DNA from: Phytoactinopolyspora limicola
GTDB lineage: Bacteria > Actinomycetota > Actinomycetes > Jiangellales > Jiangellaceae
Assembly: GCF_011320225.1 (NCBI RefSeq)
Contig: NZ_JAAOEN010000001.1
Location: forward strand, 1,035,652 to 1,099,651
Length of the DNA: 64,000 nucleotides
Reading direction: 5' to 3'
Positions 32,324-40,684 of this stretch are shown piece after piece. Every line of letters starts with the position of its first letter. Position 1 is the first letter of the stretch. The notes below the pieces were generated by a model. It did no database searches. It saw only the letters and a program-made list of their open reading frames with translations, and was not told the origin of the DNA. The position numbers were made by a program, and so were the translations under genes.

Positions 32324-32818
32324 ATGCCTTCGCCGCGAACGCCTAGACCGCCTGTTGGCCTTCAGAATGGAAAGGACCTACTCGACGCCGCCAATCGGCG
32401 GGTGCTCGACGAGTTGGCCGGCGACCCGCGGCTGAGTATGTCCGAGCTGGCCCGCCGGGTCGGGATGTCGGCGCCGGCGGTGCGGGAGCGGGTTGCCCGG
32501 CTGGAGGAGACCGGCGTGATCCGTGGCTATCGGCTGGACGTCGACCCCGCGGCTCTGGGTTTGCCGGTAGCGGCGTGGGTGCGGGTCCGTCCAGGTCCTG
32601 GGCAGCTCGCGACCATCGCCGAGCTGGCCCGTCGCCGGCCCGAGGTCAGTGAGTGTCATCGGGTCAGTGGGGACGACTGCTTCTTGCTCAAGATCCACGT
32701 CCCCGCGATTCAGGCTTTGGAGGCCGTGCTCGACGAGTTCCTCCTGTATGGCCAGACCACCAGCTCGTTTATCGTCTCCACCCCGGTCGAGCCACGTATT
32801 CCGGAGGCCGCTGACTAG
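32324..32818 (+). CDS. Lrp/AsnC-family regulator
   Basis: 164 residues. N-terminal helix-turn-helix (LLDAANRRVLDELAGDPRLS, MSELARRVGMSAPAVRERVA, RLEETGVIRGYRLDVDP) and a C-terminal RAM ligand domain (VAAWVRVRPGPGQLATIAEL, VSECHRVSGDDCFLLKIHVP). Such proteins sense amino acids and form octamers. The 61-base divergent gap with the EamA exporter suggests that it controls that exporter and itself. No clear palindrome was found in the gap. Confidence 0.92.
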   Translation: MPSPRTPRPPVGLQNGKDLLDAANRRVLDELAGDPRLSMSELARRVGMSAPAVRERVARLEETGVIRGYRLDVDPAALGLPVAAWVRVRPGPGQLATIAELARRRPEVSECHRVSGDDCFLLKIHVPAIQALEAVLDEFLLYGQTTSSFIVSTPVEPRIPEAAD

Positions 32819-32936
32819 CACCAGGAGGCCCGTGGCATCCGGGTGGTTTGGTGGCGCCGGGGTGGTGCGGCTCTGGGCATAAGCGGTAGATCCTCCGTTT
32901 ATGGGGAATGAGATCGTTCCGGCTGGAGTTGGGGCA

Positions 32937-33383
32937 ATGAAACGCAATCAACGAACACGGATGGAGTCGCGCGAGATGTTGAGCTTCAACGACCGGATCA
33001 TCGAAGAGTTCCGGGCCAACGGCGGCAAGGTGGGCGGAGACTTCGAGGGTGCTCCGATGCTGCTGCTGACCACCACGGGGGCTAAGTCCGGGCAGGCTCG
33101 GACCTCACCGCTGGTCTACACCCAGGACGGCGATCGACTGGTCATCATTGCCTCCAATGGGGGTGCGGACTCGCACCCGAGCTGGTACTTCAACCTGGTG
33201 GCCAACCCCCTCGTGACACTCGAGGTCGGCACCGAAACCTTCCAGGCCAAGGCCAGTGTGGCCGAACCGGATGAGCGTCGGCGGCTGTTCGACGCGCAGG
33301 CCGAGTTGATGCCGGGTTTTAAGGACTACGAGACGAAGACCGACCGGGTGATCCCCGTCGTAACGTTCGAGCGGGCGAGCTGA
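32937..33383 (+). CDS. Deazaflavin (F420)-dependent nitroreductase-family protein
   Basis: 148 residues from ATG 32937, preceded by GGAG; ATG 32901 would add 12 residues. Ddn-like split-beta-barrel fold: FRANGGKVGGDFEGAPMLLL, TTTGAKSGQARTSPLVYTQ, DGDRLVIIASNGGADSHPSW and YFNLVANPLVTLEVGTETF. The GAKSG...R and HPSWYxNLxANP blocks define the F420H2-dependent Ddn/FDR family that reduces nitro compounds or quinones in actinobacteria. Physiological substrate unknown. Confidence 0.9.
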   Translation: MKRNQRTRMESREMLSFNDRIIEEFRANGGKVGGDFEGAPMLLLTTTGAKSGQARTSPLVYTQDGDRLVIIASNGGADSHPSWYFNLVANPLVTLEVGTETFQAKASVAEPDERRRLFDAQAELMPGFKDYETKTDRVIPVVTFERAS

Positions 33384-33395
33384 CGCTTCGGTACA

Positions 33396-33413
33396 GCGGG
33401 TCAGGTGACCCGC
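33396..33413. terminator. Compact hairpin between convergent genes
   Basis: GCGGGTCA at 33396-33403 pairs with TGACCCGC at 33406-33413 with only two bases between. It sits between the stop of the oxidoreductase gene and the end of the membrane-anchored protein, whose stop codon lies within it. Could terminate in both directions; no T-run. Confidence 0.4.
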
Positions 33414-33967
33414 AAGAGCTTGTGATGCTCGAGGTCGGAACGGTCCGGCCGGGCATGCCAGACGACCTCGATGATGTTCTTCTCCGGGTCGTCGGTGGGG
33501 TGGAGCTCATGCTCCTCGGCGTGGCCGGCCGGAAACTCGTCGTAAGAGGCGTTCTTGCCCAGCCGGTGCGCCTTGAGCTTGACCGCGTAGGCCGTCCCGG
33601 TACCCCGGTTGTGTAGCCGGTAGGTGGTACCTCCTCGCTGCTCCAGATGGAACGTGACACGTTCGCCGCGAGCCGCCTCGGCATCTGGGTGGCCAGGCTT
33701 GGTGGTGGACGCCTGTCCGGAACGTTCGGCCGGTGGTGTGCCCGGTCTGGCCTGGCCGGATGGAGGGGCGGGTTGAGCGCCGGTGGATGGCGGGTGGGCC
33801 GGCGCGCCAGTGGAGGCGCTCGGCGTCGCCTGGGCGTCGTCGTCAGCCGGGTGAGTGCCCTGAGGATGGTCCGCTGGTGGGTGCCGTCTGCTGCGGCCCG
33901 ACTGGCGCCACGCGATCAGCGCGACGACGAGGGCGATGACTGACACGACCAATGCGACGGCATCCAT
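33401..33967 (-). CDS. Membrane-anchored protein of unknown function
   Basis: 188 residues. An N-terminal helix (MDAVALVVSVIALVVALIAW) and basic stop-transfer residues are followed by a Pro/Ala/Gly/Thr-rich linker of about 75 residues. From about residue 100 there is a compact domain (GERVTFHLEQRGGTTYRLHN, GTGTAYAVKLKAHRLGKNAS, EEHELHPTDDPEKNIIEVVW) that looks like a small beta-sandwich. I do not recognise the family. The hydrophobic N-terminus without a cleavage site suggests that it is anchored in the membrane. Convergent with the deazaflavin oxidoreductase. Confidence 0.7.
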   Translation of the reverse strand: MDAVALVVSVIALVVALIAWRQSGRSRRHPPADHPQGTHPADDDAQATPSASTGAPAHPPSTGAQPAPPSGQARPGTPPAERSGQASTTKPGHPDAEAARGERVTFHLEQRGGTTYRLHNRGTGTAYAVKLKAHRLGKNASYDEFPAGHAEEHELHPTDDPEKNIIEVVWHARPDRSDLEHHKLLRVT

Positions 33968-34075
33968 GCTGGCAACCTACCCCCTTCCGGCTGGTTTGGG
34001 GGTGGCCATCAGGAAGCTTGCCGTGACGGCCTTCGTGGCGTGATCTTCGCGCCGCAAGGCCGATGCTTCGAGGGG

Positions 34076-34103
34076 TTGACTGTCTCCCATAGGGCCGTAA
34101 TAT
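34076..34103 (+). promoter_or_regulatory. Housekeeping-type promoter for a leaderless message
   Basis: TTGACT (34076-34081) and TAATAT (34098-34103) are separated by 16 bases. The ATG at 34113 starts nine bases after the -10 box, so transcription would begin at or next to the start codon. No Shine-Dalgarno is present, which agrees with a leaderless mRNA. Confidence 0.65.
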
Positions 34104-34112
34104 GAAACTTAC

Positions 34113-35279
34113 ATGTTGGGTGATGAAACCTCGTCGAGGGGGCGCGTCATGGCTGTCGGATACCGATCGTTCCTAAGTGTTGAGGCCGGGCAGTCGCTGA
34201 TCGACGCCGTCATGACCCAGATGCGTCGGTGGTGCGAATACAAAGACATCGACATCGCCGCCGACGTCGCCGGGCGACATCTACTGGGCGAGAACGACAT
34301 CATCACGGTGTCGCTGGAACGAGAAGGCGATGCTGTGATGTACCGGTGGCGTCGGCACCACCCGTTCGCGCAAGGCGCACACGAGATGTATCGATCCACG
34401 ATCACCGCGGTCGAGTACGAAGACCGTCCGGGCTGGGTATGGACGGAGATCGAACTACCAAGCGACAGCGCCCTGGATCCCACGGGGTCGCCGCGATTCA
34501 TGGCGGTCCCGTCGTTCTTGCGGGCACTCATCGACGAGTTGGTGTGTTTCGACGGGAACACACCAGTGACGGGCGAACCACAGTGGATCGCGACGAGTCA
34601 CCTGCCAGATCTCATGGACTACCTGGCCGACGACACCCGGCGCGGACCGGTCTACGTGTTCAGCCAGGACCGGCGTGGCCAGACCGAGTTCGAGCAGTGG
34701 GCCCGCGAGGTCATGTGGGAGGTCGTCGGACTTGGCACCGCGTTTATGGTCGGCGGTGACATCGAAAAGGCGTTCAACGAGATGGTCGGCCCCGGCCATG
34801 CGGTGCGTAAAGCCACGGTCCGCACGTACCAGCCAAGCCTCAATCTCGACGATGCCGAAGATCCACAACGGCACCGATCGCTGAGTCGTGAACGTATCGA
34901 GATGAGCTCGACGCGCCAGCTATGCCACGTCCTCGGCCTGGCGTTGCGCAGCCAAGCCACTCAAACAGCACTACCCCGCGAGGTGCTGACGGCCAACCAA
35001 ATCTTGGCCCAGCGAGACCGCGCCGTCCGCGATCAGCGTTCGCGGCTGATTCGGCTGGCTGACGGTGACATTGCGCGGGCCGCCCCGCCGCGGAAGCCCG
35101 GCCCGCCGCGGAAGCCCGGCCCGCCGCGGGTTCCCGGCCCGCCGCGGGTTCCTGATCAGCCGAATGAGCCGGCGTCGATGGTGCGGGCGCTGGAGTCGTT
35201 GGAGGGTGAGCTGCGCGCGCTACGCAGCAGTCTGCTCAGCACGTCGCAGAATGGGCACCGGCACCTCAACGCCCTGTGA
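34113..35279 (+). CDS. Protein of unknown function with PPRKPG repeats
   Basis: 388 residues from the leaderless ATG at 34113. I do not recognise the family. Visible features: an acidic/aromatic N-terminal region (LIDAVMTQMRRWCEYKDIDI, EGDAVMYRWRRHHPFAQGAH), a central helical part (GQTEFEQWAREVMWEVVGLG then TAFMVGGDIEKAFNEMVGPG), a basic helix (REVLTANQILAQRDRAVRDQ), four PPRKPG/PPRVPG hexapeptides at about 325-348, and a C-terminal coiled coil (LESLEGELRALRSSLLSTSQ). No signal peptide or membrane segment, so it is cytosolic. GC content is slightly lower than in the neighbours. It stands alone. Confidence 0.75.
   Translation: MLGDETSSRGRVMAVGYRSFLSVEAGQSLIDAVMTQMRRWCEYKDIDIAADVAGRHLLGENDIITVSLEREGDAVMYRWRRHHPFAQGAHEMYRSTITAVEYEDRPGWVWTEIELPSDSALDPTGSPRFMAVPSFLRALIDELVCFDGNTPVTGEPQWIATSHLPDLMDYLADDTRRGPVYVFSQDRRGQTEFEQWAREVMWEVVGLGTAFMVGGDIEKAFNEMVGPGHAVRKATVRTYQPSLNLDDAEDPQRHRSLSRERIEMSSTRQLCHVLGLALRSQATQTALPREVLTANQILAQRDRAVRDQRSRLIRLADGDIARAAPPRKPGPPRKPGPPRVPGPPRVPDQPNEPASMVRALESLEGELRALRSSLLSTSQNGHRHLNAL
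35085..35156 (+). repeat. Four tandem 18-bp units
   Basis: Units at 35085-35102, 35103-35120, 35121-35138 and 35139-35156 encode PPRKPG, PPRKPG, PPRVPG and PPRVPD. The first two are identical, and the third differs from them in one internal block, as expected from slippage followed by drift. They form a proline-rich hinge in the unknown protein. Confidence 0.88.
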
Positions 35280-35462
35280 CTGGTGTGAGCCACCACCTCC
35301 CCGGTGATCGTTGCCGCCTTCGTGTCGCTATGACGACCGGATGTGGGGTTCGATCACCGGGGGAGCGACGGCGGGACAGCCTGCCGTGGAGGCCCGCCGC
35401 GGGTATGTCGGATACCCCGCGTTTTTCTACACATGTGCCTGGTGTGCATTACCTTGACAGTC

Positions 35463-36917
35463 ATGAGCGTGGCGGATTCGCCGGCCCACGTCCACCGACC
35501 ACGGTCGGACTGGCAGGGCGGGCATGACACCGGCTCGGCGCACGGGGGCGTCGCGGCAATACCCAGCTGGGAGCTGTGGTCTCGTCCCCTACCGAGCCGG
35601 CGGCAACAACTCAACGACCTTGGCCTGGCGGCGGGACTCGCCGTCGGCGCGATCATCTCAGTGGTGCTCATCAACAGCATGGGTGCGTTCATCTTCGGCT
35701 CCGCCCCCGGTTTGACCGAACAGGTCGTGTGGGCGCTGGCGATCACTGCACCGCTGGCCGTGCGGCGGCGATACCCCGAGGTGGTCCTGTTCCTCGTCGC
35801 CGCCGTGTTCCTTGCTGGTCAGATGCGGCAGATCGGGGACAATCTGTTCCCTTCGATCGCCCTGTTCATCGCCATCTACACGGTAGGGGCCTGGGGCCGG
35901 GAGCGGATCCGGGCTCGGTGGACGCGGATCGTGGTCATCGTCGCCATGTTCGCCTGGCTCGGGTATTCGATCGTGGATGCCATTCACGAAGACTCGTCCG
36001 CGTTCGACCGCGCCGCTGGGCCGCTGGATCCGGTGGTTGCGGCGGCCCTCTATAGCGTCGGGTTCAACCTCCTCTTCTTCCTGGCTCCCTACTTCTTCGG
36101 CAACGTCGTGTGGGTGTCGGTCCGGCGCCGGCACGAGCTCGAAGTCCAGAGCGAACAGCTGCGTCGTTCGCAGGCGGAGAATGCCCGGCAGGCTGTTGTC
36201 TCCGAGCGGATACGCATCGCCCGCGACCTGCATGACGTCGTCGCCCATCATGTGTCGGTGATGGGGGTGCAAGCTACGGCGGCCCGAAGGGTGCTCAGCA
36301 CCGACTACACACTCGCCAGCCAAGCCCTGGAGGTCATCGAGTCCACCGCCCGCGGGGCCGTCTCCGAGCTGCGCGGCCTGCTCGGCGTGTTACGCGCCGA
36401 CCCCGACGACATCGATGGCCAGGCCACTGGTCCGGTCGGCGCACACGTGTCGTCCCCGGGCGTGGAACAAGTTCCCCAGCTGGTCGAGGAGACGACCCGG
36501 GGCGCGGGCCTGAGTGTTGAGCATGCGGTCTATGGCGCACCGCGTGAGGTGCCGGGAACCGTCGCATTGTCGGCCTACCGGGTGGTGCAGGAGGCGCTGA
36601 CCAACGTCGTCAAACACGCCAGGGCCAACCATGTCGACGTCCGGGTTCGTTACCTCGAGCGGTGGCTGGAGATTGAAGTGATCGACGACGGCCGAGGCGG
36701 CGTACCGAGTCGATCCGGGCCACGCACCGGCGGTCTTGGGCTGGTCGGGATGCGTGAGCGGGTAGCGGTGCACTCCGGTGAGCTGGAGGTCGGGCCCCGC
36801 CCGGCAGGTGGTTTCGTCGTCCGCGCGAGGTTCCCGCTTCCGCCAGCCGACGGTCGCACCGCCGACGCCGGGGCCGGCGCCGGGGCCGGGAGCACACCTG
36901 GAACGAGAGCGCCATGA
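35463..36917 (+). CDS. NarL-class sensor histidine kinase
   Basis: 484 residues from ATG 35463; no strong Shine-Dalgarno is seen, and longer in-frame starts up to 35343 exist but give a Cys/Arg-rich head without domain sense. Four or five membrane helices (GLAAGLAVGAIISVVLINSM, VVWALAITAPLAV, VVLFLVAAVFLAGQM, SIALFIAIYTVGAWG, VVAAALYSVGFNLLFFLAPY) precede a HisKA_3 domain with SERIRIARDLHDVVAHHVSV (phospho-His about 257) and an HATPase block (SAYRVVQEALTNVVKHARAN, VIDDGRGGVP, GGLGLVGMRERV). The stop overlaps the response-regulator ATG. Signal unknown; the ABC exporter genes just downstream are a plausible target. Confidence 0.92.
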   Translation: MSVADSPAHVHRPRSDWQGGHDTGSAHGGVAAIPSWELWSRPLPSRRQQLNDLGLAAGLAVGAIISVVLINSMGAFIFGSAPGLTEQVVWALAITAPLAVRRRYPEVVLFLVAAVFLAGQMRQIGDNLFPSIALFIAIYTVGAWGRERIRARWTRIVVIVAMFAWLGYSIVDAIHEDSSAFDRAAGPLDPVVAAALYSVGFNLLFFLAPYFFGNVVWVSVRRRHELEVQSEQLRRSQAENARQAVVSERIRIARDLHDVVAHHVSVMGVQATAARRVLSTDYTLASQALEVIESTARGAVSELRGLLGVLRADPDDIDGQATGPVGAHVSSPGVEQVPQLVEETTRGAGLSVEHAVYGAPREVPGTVALSAYRVVQEALTNVVKHARANHVDVRVRYLERWLEIEVIDDGRGGVPSRSGPRTGGLGLVGMRERVAVHSGELEVGPRPAGGFVVRARFPLPPADGRTADAGAGAGAGSTPGTRAP

Positions 36918-37630
36918 GCGGCCCGCCGACAGCATCGGAGGACGCGCCGATCCGGGTCCTCCTGGCCGACGACCACGATCTGGTGCGTACCGGGTTCCGA
37001 GCCATCCTGGGTGTTGAACCCGGCGTCGAAGTGGTGGGTGAGGCGCGTGATGGCGACGAAGCCGTCCAGCAGGCTCAGCGTCTGGAGCCGGATGTTGTCT
37101 TGATGGATGTGCAGATGCCCGGCGTCGACGGGCTGGAGGCCACCCGCCGGATTCTCGGCCCTTCCTCCCCGACGTCAGAGGTCCGCGTCGTCATCCTCAC
37201 GACGTTCGACCGCGAAGATTATCTCTTCGAGGCGTTGCAGGCCGGAGCGAGTGGATTCCTGCTCAAGAACGCCTCCGCCGACGACCTCGTCGAAGCCGTC
37301 CGCATCGCCGCTCGTGGAGACGCCTTGTTATCCCCGGAGGTGACGCGGCGGGTGATCGCTAGGTTCAGCACCCCTGGGCCGGCGGTGCAGCCGCGTCGTC
37401 CACCTGAGCTGACCGATCGGGAATTCGAGGTGTTGGTGTTGCTAGCCCGCGGCGCGACGAATGCCGAGATCGCCGGCGAACTCTACCTCGGTGAGACGAC
37501 GGTGAAGACTCACGTATCCCGAGTGCTGATGAAGCTCGGCCTGCGGGACCGAACCCAGGCGGTGATCTACGCCTACGAGAACGGCGTCGTCGCCCCTAAC
37601 GGGCCCAGCCGGGACGGCTCGGAGACCTGA
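36914..37630 (+). CDS. NarL/FixJ-family response regulator
   Basis: 238 residues. Receiver domain with RVLLADDHDLVRTGFRAILG and phospho-Asp at about 65 (PDVVLMDVQMPGVDGLEATR), then VVILTTFDREDYLFEALQAG. C-terminal LuxR-type helix-turn-helix (LTDREFEVLVLLARGATNAE, YLGETTVKTHVSRVLMKLGL). The ATG overlaps the kinase stop (ATGA), so the pair is co-translated in the usual desK/liaS-like order. A strong hairpin follows, then an ABC exporter, a frequent target of such systems. Confidence 0.94.
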   Translation: MSGPPTASEDAPIRVLLADDHDLVRTGFRAILGVEPGVEVVGEARDGDEAVQQAQRLEPDVVLMDVQMPGVDGLEATRRILGPSSPTSEVRVVILTTFDREDYLFEALQAGASGFLLKNASADDLVEAVRIAARGDALLSPEVTRRVIARFSTPGPAVQPRRPPELTDREFEVLVLLARGATNAEIAGELYLGETTVKTHVSRVLMKLGLRDRTQAVIYAYENGVVAPNGPSRDGSET

Positions 37631-37643
37631 CCGGGAAGCCCCG

Positions 37644-37665
37644 GGGTCCTCCGTGCGGAGGACCC
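37644..37665 (+). terminator. Perfect 10-bp hairpin after the two-component genes
   Basis: GGGTCCTCCG at 37644-37653 pairs exactly with CGGAGGACCC at 37656-37665 with two bases between. It follows the response-regulator stop by 14 bases and has no T-run. Likely intrinsic terminator separating the two-component genes from the ABC exporter. Confidence 0.6.
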
Positions 37666-37770
37666 TCGATGGCACTCGCGCCGGACGCCGCATCCCGCCG
37701 CGGCCACCTACTGTGGGCTGCGCGGCCGCGGTGCGTGTCGCATGCCGTCGAGATGTGGAGGGCCACGTTG

Positions 37771-38697
37771 TTGCAGATCAGGTCGGTGAGCCGGAGTTTT
37801 GGTGAGCTCCGTGCGCTCGACGATGTGTCGTTTGCCGTCGAGCCGGGACGGATGACGGGTTTCGTTGGTGCCAACGGCTCGGGGAAGACGACGACGATGC
37901 GCATCATCCTGGGGGTGCTCGCGCCGCACGGCGGAACGGTCACCTGGAATGGCGCCCCCGTGACCCAGGGGGTGCGGCAACGGTTCGGATATATGCCGGA
38001 GGAGCGTGGCCTCTACCCGAAGATGCGGGTGGCCGACCAGATCACCTACCTCGGCCGGCTGCACGGGCTCGATCGCGCCACTGCCCAGCACAACACCAGG
38101 GACCTGCTGGAGCAGCTGAACCTCGAGTCGCGGGCCGGCGACCCCATCGAAGAACTTTCCCTGGGCAACCAGCAGCGTGCCCAGATCGCGGCGGCGCTCG
38201 TGCACGATCCCGAGTTGCTGATTCTCGACGAACCGTTCTCCGGTCTCGACCCGATCGCCGTGGAGACCGTGCTCGGGGTGCTGCGCGAACGCGCCGCCCG
38301 CGGTGTGCCGGTCCTGTTCTCCAGCCACCAACTGGACCTGGTCGAACGGCTCTGTGACGATCTGGTGATCATCGCCGGCGGTGCCATCGCGGCCAGCGGT
38401 GGCCGAGAGGAGCTACGCGATAAGTTCGGCTCCCGCCGGTTTCAGATGGTCGTCGGGGACGACGCCGGCTGGATCAGGGACGTGCCGGGGGTACAGATCG
38501 TCGAGCTCGACGGACCGCGTGCGGTGTTCGAGGTCGCGGATGGGATCGCGCCGGCGCCGGAGCTTGCCGGTCGGGTGGAATCGACGCAGGATGCGCGCGA
38601 TCAGGTTGTGCTGGATGCCGCTCTGCGGCGCGGTTCGGTGCATAGCTTCGGCCCGGTGACACCGTCGCTGGCCGAGATCTTCCGGGAGGTCGTGTGA
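37771..38697 (+). CDS. ABC-2-type exporter ATPase
   Basis: 308 residues if started at TTG 37771, eight bases after TGGAGGG; TTG 37768 and ATG 37753 are alternatives. Walker A FVGANGSGKTTTMRIILGVL, GYMPEERGLYPKMRVADQI, signature LSLGNQQRAQIAAALVHDPE, Walker B LLILDEPFSGLDP and H-loop VLFSSHQLDLVERL. The signature reads LSLGN rather than LSGGQ, as in the NatA/DUF4162 subgroup, and an extra C-terminal domain (KFGSRRFQMVVGDDAGW) fits DUF4162. Works with the permease that starts inside its stop codon. Possible target of the two-component system upstream. Confidence 0.9.
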   Translation: MQIRSVSRSFGELRALDDVSFAVEPGRMTGFVGANGSGKTTTMRIILGVLAPHGGTVTWNGAPVTQGVRQRFGYMPEERGLYPKMRVADQITYLGRLHGLDRATAQHNTRDLLEQLNLESRAGDPIEELSLGNQQRAQIAAALVHDPELLILDEPFSGLDPIAVETVLGVLRERAARGVPVLFSSHQLDLVERLCDDLVIIAGGAIAASGGREELRDKFGSRRFQMVVGDDAGWIRDVPGVQIVELDGPRAVFEVADGIAPAPELAGRVESTQDARDQVVLDAALRRGSVHSFGPVTPSLAEIFREVV

Positions 38698-39806
38698 TGA
38701 GTGCGGACACAGCGCGGACCGGCGGAACGTCGTTCTTGGCATCCACCCGGTTGATCGCGGAGCGGGAAATCCGTACCCAGACCGCATCCAAGGGATTCTG
38801 GATCAACTTCGGGGTCATCGTGGTCGGCATCTTCGTTCTGTCGATCGTCCCCGGTCTCTTCGGTGGGGGCGAACCATCGGTGGCCACCGTCGGCAGCGAT
38901 GCCGCGCGGGTCGCCGAGGCCGCGGAACTCGATACCCAGCCCGTGCCCGATCGGGCTAGCGCGGAAGTGTTGGTGCAGGCGGGAGACGTCGACGCCGCCA
39001 TCGTCCCAGACCCGGAGGGTTCCTCACCACTGGGGTTACGGATCGTCGCCGAGCAGAGTTCACCAGATGACATCGTGGCCGCGCTGAGTGTGTCGCCACC
39101 GGTGGATCTGCTGAACCCGTCGGAGGTGAGCGACGGGCTCCAATTCCTGGTCGTCTTCCTCTTCGCGCTGGTCTTCTTCATGGCGTCCTTCATCTTCGGG
39201 ATGGCCATCGCGCAGAGTGTGGTGACCGAGAAACAGACTCGGATCATCGAGATCTTGGTGGCGACCGTCCCGGTGCGGGCACTACTCACCGGAAAGATCG
39301 CTGGTCATTCGGTGCTGGCCTTCGGCCAGATCACCGTGATCGCATTGGCGACGCCGGTGGCTCTGCGGCTCGGCGGACACGACGACCTGCTGAGCACGAT
39401 CGCTGGCCCGCTCGGCTGGTTCGTGCCGTTCTTCGCTCTCGGTTTCGTCTTGCTGGCCTGCATGTGGGCGGTAGCCGGCTCGATGGTGAGCCGGCAGGAA
39501 GACCTCGGCTCCAGCACGTCGCTGGTGTCGACGCTGATCATGATCCCGTACTTCGGAGTGATCTTCTTCCGGGACAACGATCTGGTGATGACCGTCCTGT
39601 CGTACGTGCCGTTCTCGGCGCCGTTGGCGATGCCGGCCCGGCTGTTCTCCGGTGATGCGCAAGGATGGGAGCCTGTGGTGACCTTGGTCATCTTGATCGT
39701 GGCGGTGGCCGCCAGCATCATGATGGCCAGCCGTCTCTATTCCGGGTCGCTCCTGCAGACCGGTGCCCGGGTGCGGCTGGGCCGGGCATGGGCACGTACT
39801 GACTGA
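38697..39806 (+). CDS. ABC-2-type exporter permease (NatB-like)
   Basis: 369 residues from the ATG that shares a base with the upstream stop (TGATG). One N-terminal helix (FWINFGVIVVGIFVLSIVPG), a large extracytoplasmic domain of about 110 residues (VATVGSDAARVAEAAELDTQ and on), then five or six helices: GLQFLVVFLFALVFFMASFI, VLAFGQITVIALATPVALRL, GWFVPFFALGFVLLACMWAV, VVTLVILIVAVAASIMMASR. The block VTEKQTRIIEILVATVPVRA is characteristic of the NatB/ABC-2 family of sodium or antibiotic exporters. Cargo unknown. Confidence 0.88.
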   Translation: MSADTARTGGTSFLASTRLIAEREIRTQTASKGFWINFGVIVVGIFVLSIVPGLFGGGEPSVATVGSDAARVAEAAELDTQPVPDRASAEVLVQAGDVDAAIVPDPEGSSPLGLRIVAEQSSPDDIVAALSVSPPVDLLNPSEVSDGLQFLVVFLFALVFFMASFIFGMAIAQSVVTEKQTRIIEILVATVPVRALLTGKIAGHSVLAFGQITVIALATPVALRLGGHDDLLSTIAGPLGWFVPFFALGFVLLACMWAVAGSMVSRQEDLGSSTSLVSTLIMIPYFGVIFFRDNDLVMTVLSYVPFSAPLAMPARLFSGDAQGWEPVVTLVILIVAVAASIMMASRLYSGSLLQTGARVRLGRAWARTD

Positions 39807-39905
39807 AACGACATCCCCCCGCGGCGCGGGGTTGCGCTGCTGAACGGGTGTGAGGCTGCCCACTTCGGCGGGTGTGGCCCAGCGCCGCGGGGTAAGATCG
39901 AGCAC

Positions 39906-40036
39906 TGCGAAGGGGAGTAGCCCCCAACGTCGCGGTCGACATACTGGTGCCTCCACGGGCGTCCGGCCGCACGGCCTCGAGTGAGGCGGGCGAGACCTTC
40001 GACCACAGGCATATGCCGGGTCGAGGTCCCCAATAC
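39906..40036 (+). ncRNA. yybP-ykoY manganese riboswitch
   Basis: The sequence carries the two conserved internal loops of this class: GAAGGGGAGTAGC at about 39909-39921 and GCGAGACCTTC at about 39990-40000, each next to stems that can close the two coaxial helices. A long pairing follows (GACCTTCGACC with GGTCGAGGTC) that could serve as expression platform. Known members bind Mn2+ and switch on manganese exporters. The downstream gene is a GDT1/TMEM165-type exporter, the classic target. Boundaries are approximate. Confidence 0.85.
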
Positions 40037-40072
40037 TTCGGTCCGGTCTGGATCGAAGGGATCTGTTCGACG

Positions 40073-40660
40073 ATGGCCGAGACATGGGCGGCGTTCCTCG
40101 TCAGCTTCGGCGTGATCTTCGTCGCCGAGCTGGGTGACAAGTCGCAGCTGATGGCGATGACCTTCGCCACCCGGTACAAGGTGTGGCAGGTCGTGGTGGG
40201 CATCACCGCCGCGACCACCGTCGTCCACCTGGCTTCTGTTGGTATCGGCGCCGGACTCGGTGAGGCGTTGCCGACGGGCTGGATCAACATAGTGGCGGCG
40301 GTGGCCTTCTTCGGCTTCGCCGCGTGGACGCTGCGTGGTGACTCCTTGACGGAGGACGAGCAGCAGAAGGCCCGACGGGCCACCGGTTCCGCCGTGATCG
40401 CCGTCGGCGCCGCGTTCTTCCTCGCCGAGCTAGGCGACAAGACGATGCTGGCCACGGTCACCCTGGCCACCCAGTATGACTGGGTAGGTGTGTGGATCGG
40501 TTCCACCATCGGGATGGTCGCGGCCGACATGCTGGCGATCGTCGTCGGCCGGATCCTTGGGCAGCGGCTGCCCGAGCGGGTGGTCCGCTACGGTGCCGCG
40601 ACGCTGTTCGCCCTGTTCGGGGTCGCGCTGCTGGTCGAAGGGATCGTCGAAGTAGTGTGA
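40073..40660 (+). CDS. GDT1/TMEM165 (UPF0016) family manganese exporter
   Basis: 195 residues from ATG 40073. Two pseudo-repeats each carry the family motif E-x-G-D-K-[ST]: FVAELGDKSQLMAMTFATRY near residue 20 and FLAELGDKTMLATVTLATQY near residue 120. Six hydrophobic helices in total. Bacterial relatives (MneA/Mnx-type) export Mn2+, and eukaryotic TMEM165/Gdt1 moves Mn2+ and Ca2+. The Mn riboswitch in the leader supports manganese detoxification. Longer in-frame starts lie inside the riboswitch and are rejected. Confidence 0.93.
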   Translation: MAETWAAFLVSFGVIFVAELGDKSQLMAMTFATRYKVWQVVVGITAATTVVHLASVGIGAGLGEALPTGWINIVAAVAFFGFAAWTLRGDSLTEDEQQKARRATGSAVIAVGAAFFLAELGDKTMLATVTLATQYDWVGVWIGSTIGMVAADMLAIVVGRILGQRLPERVVRYGAATLFALFGVALLVEGIVEVV

Positions 40661-40684
40661 CGGGAACCCAGCACCGGTGGCAGG

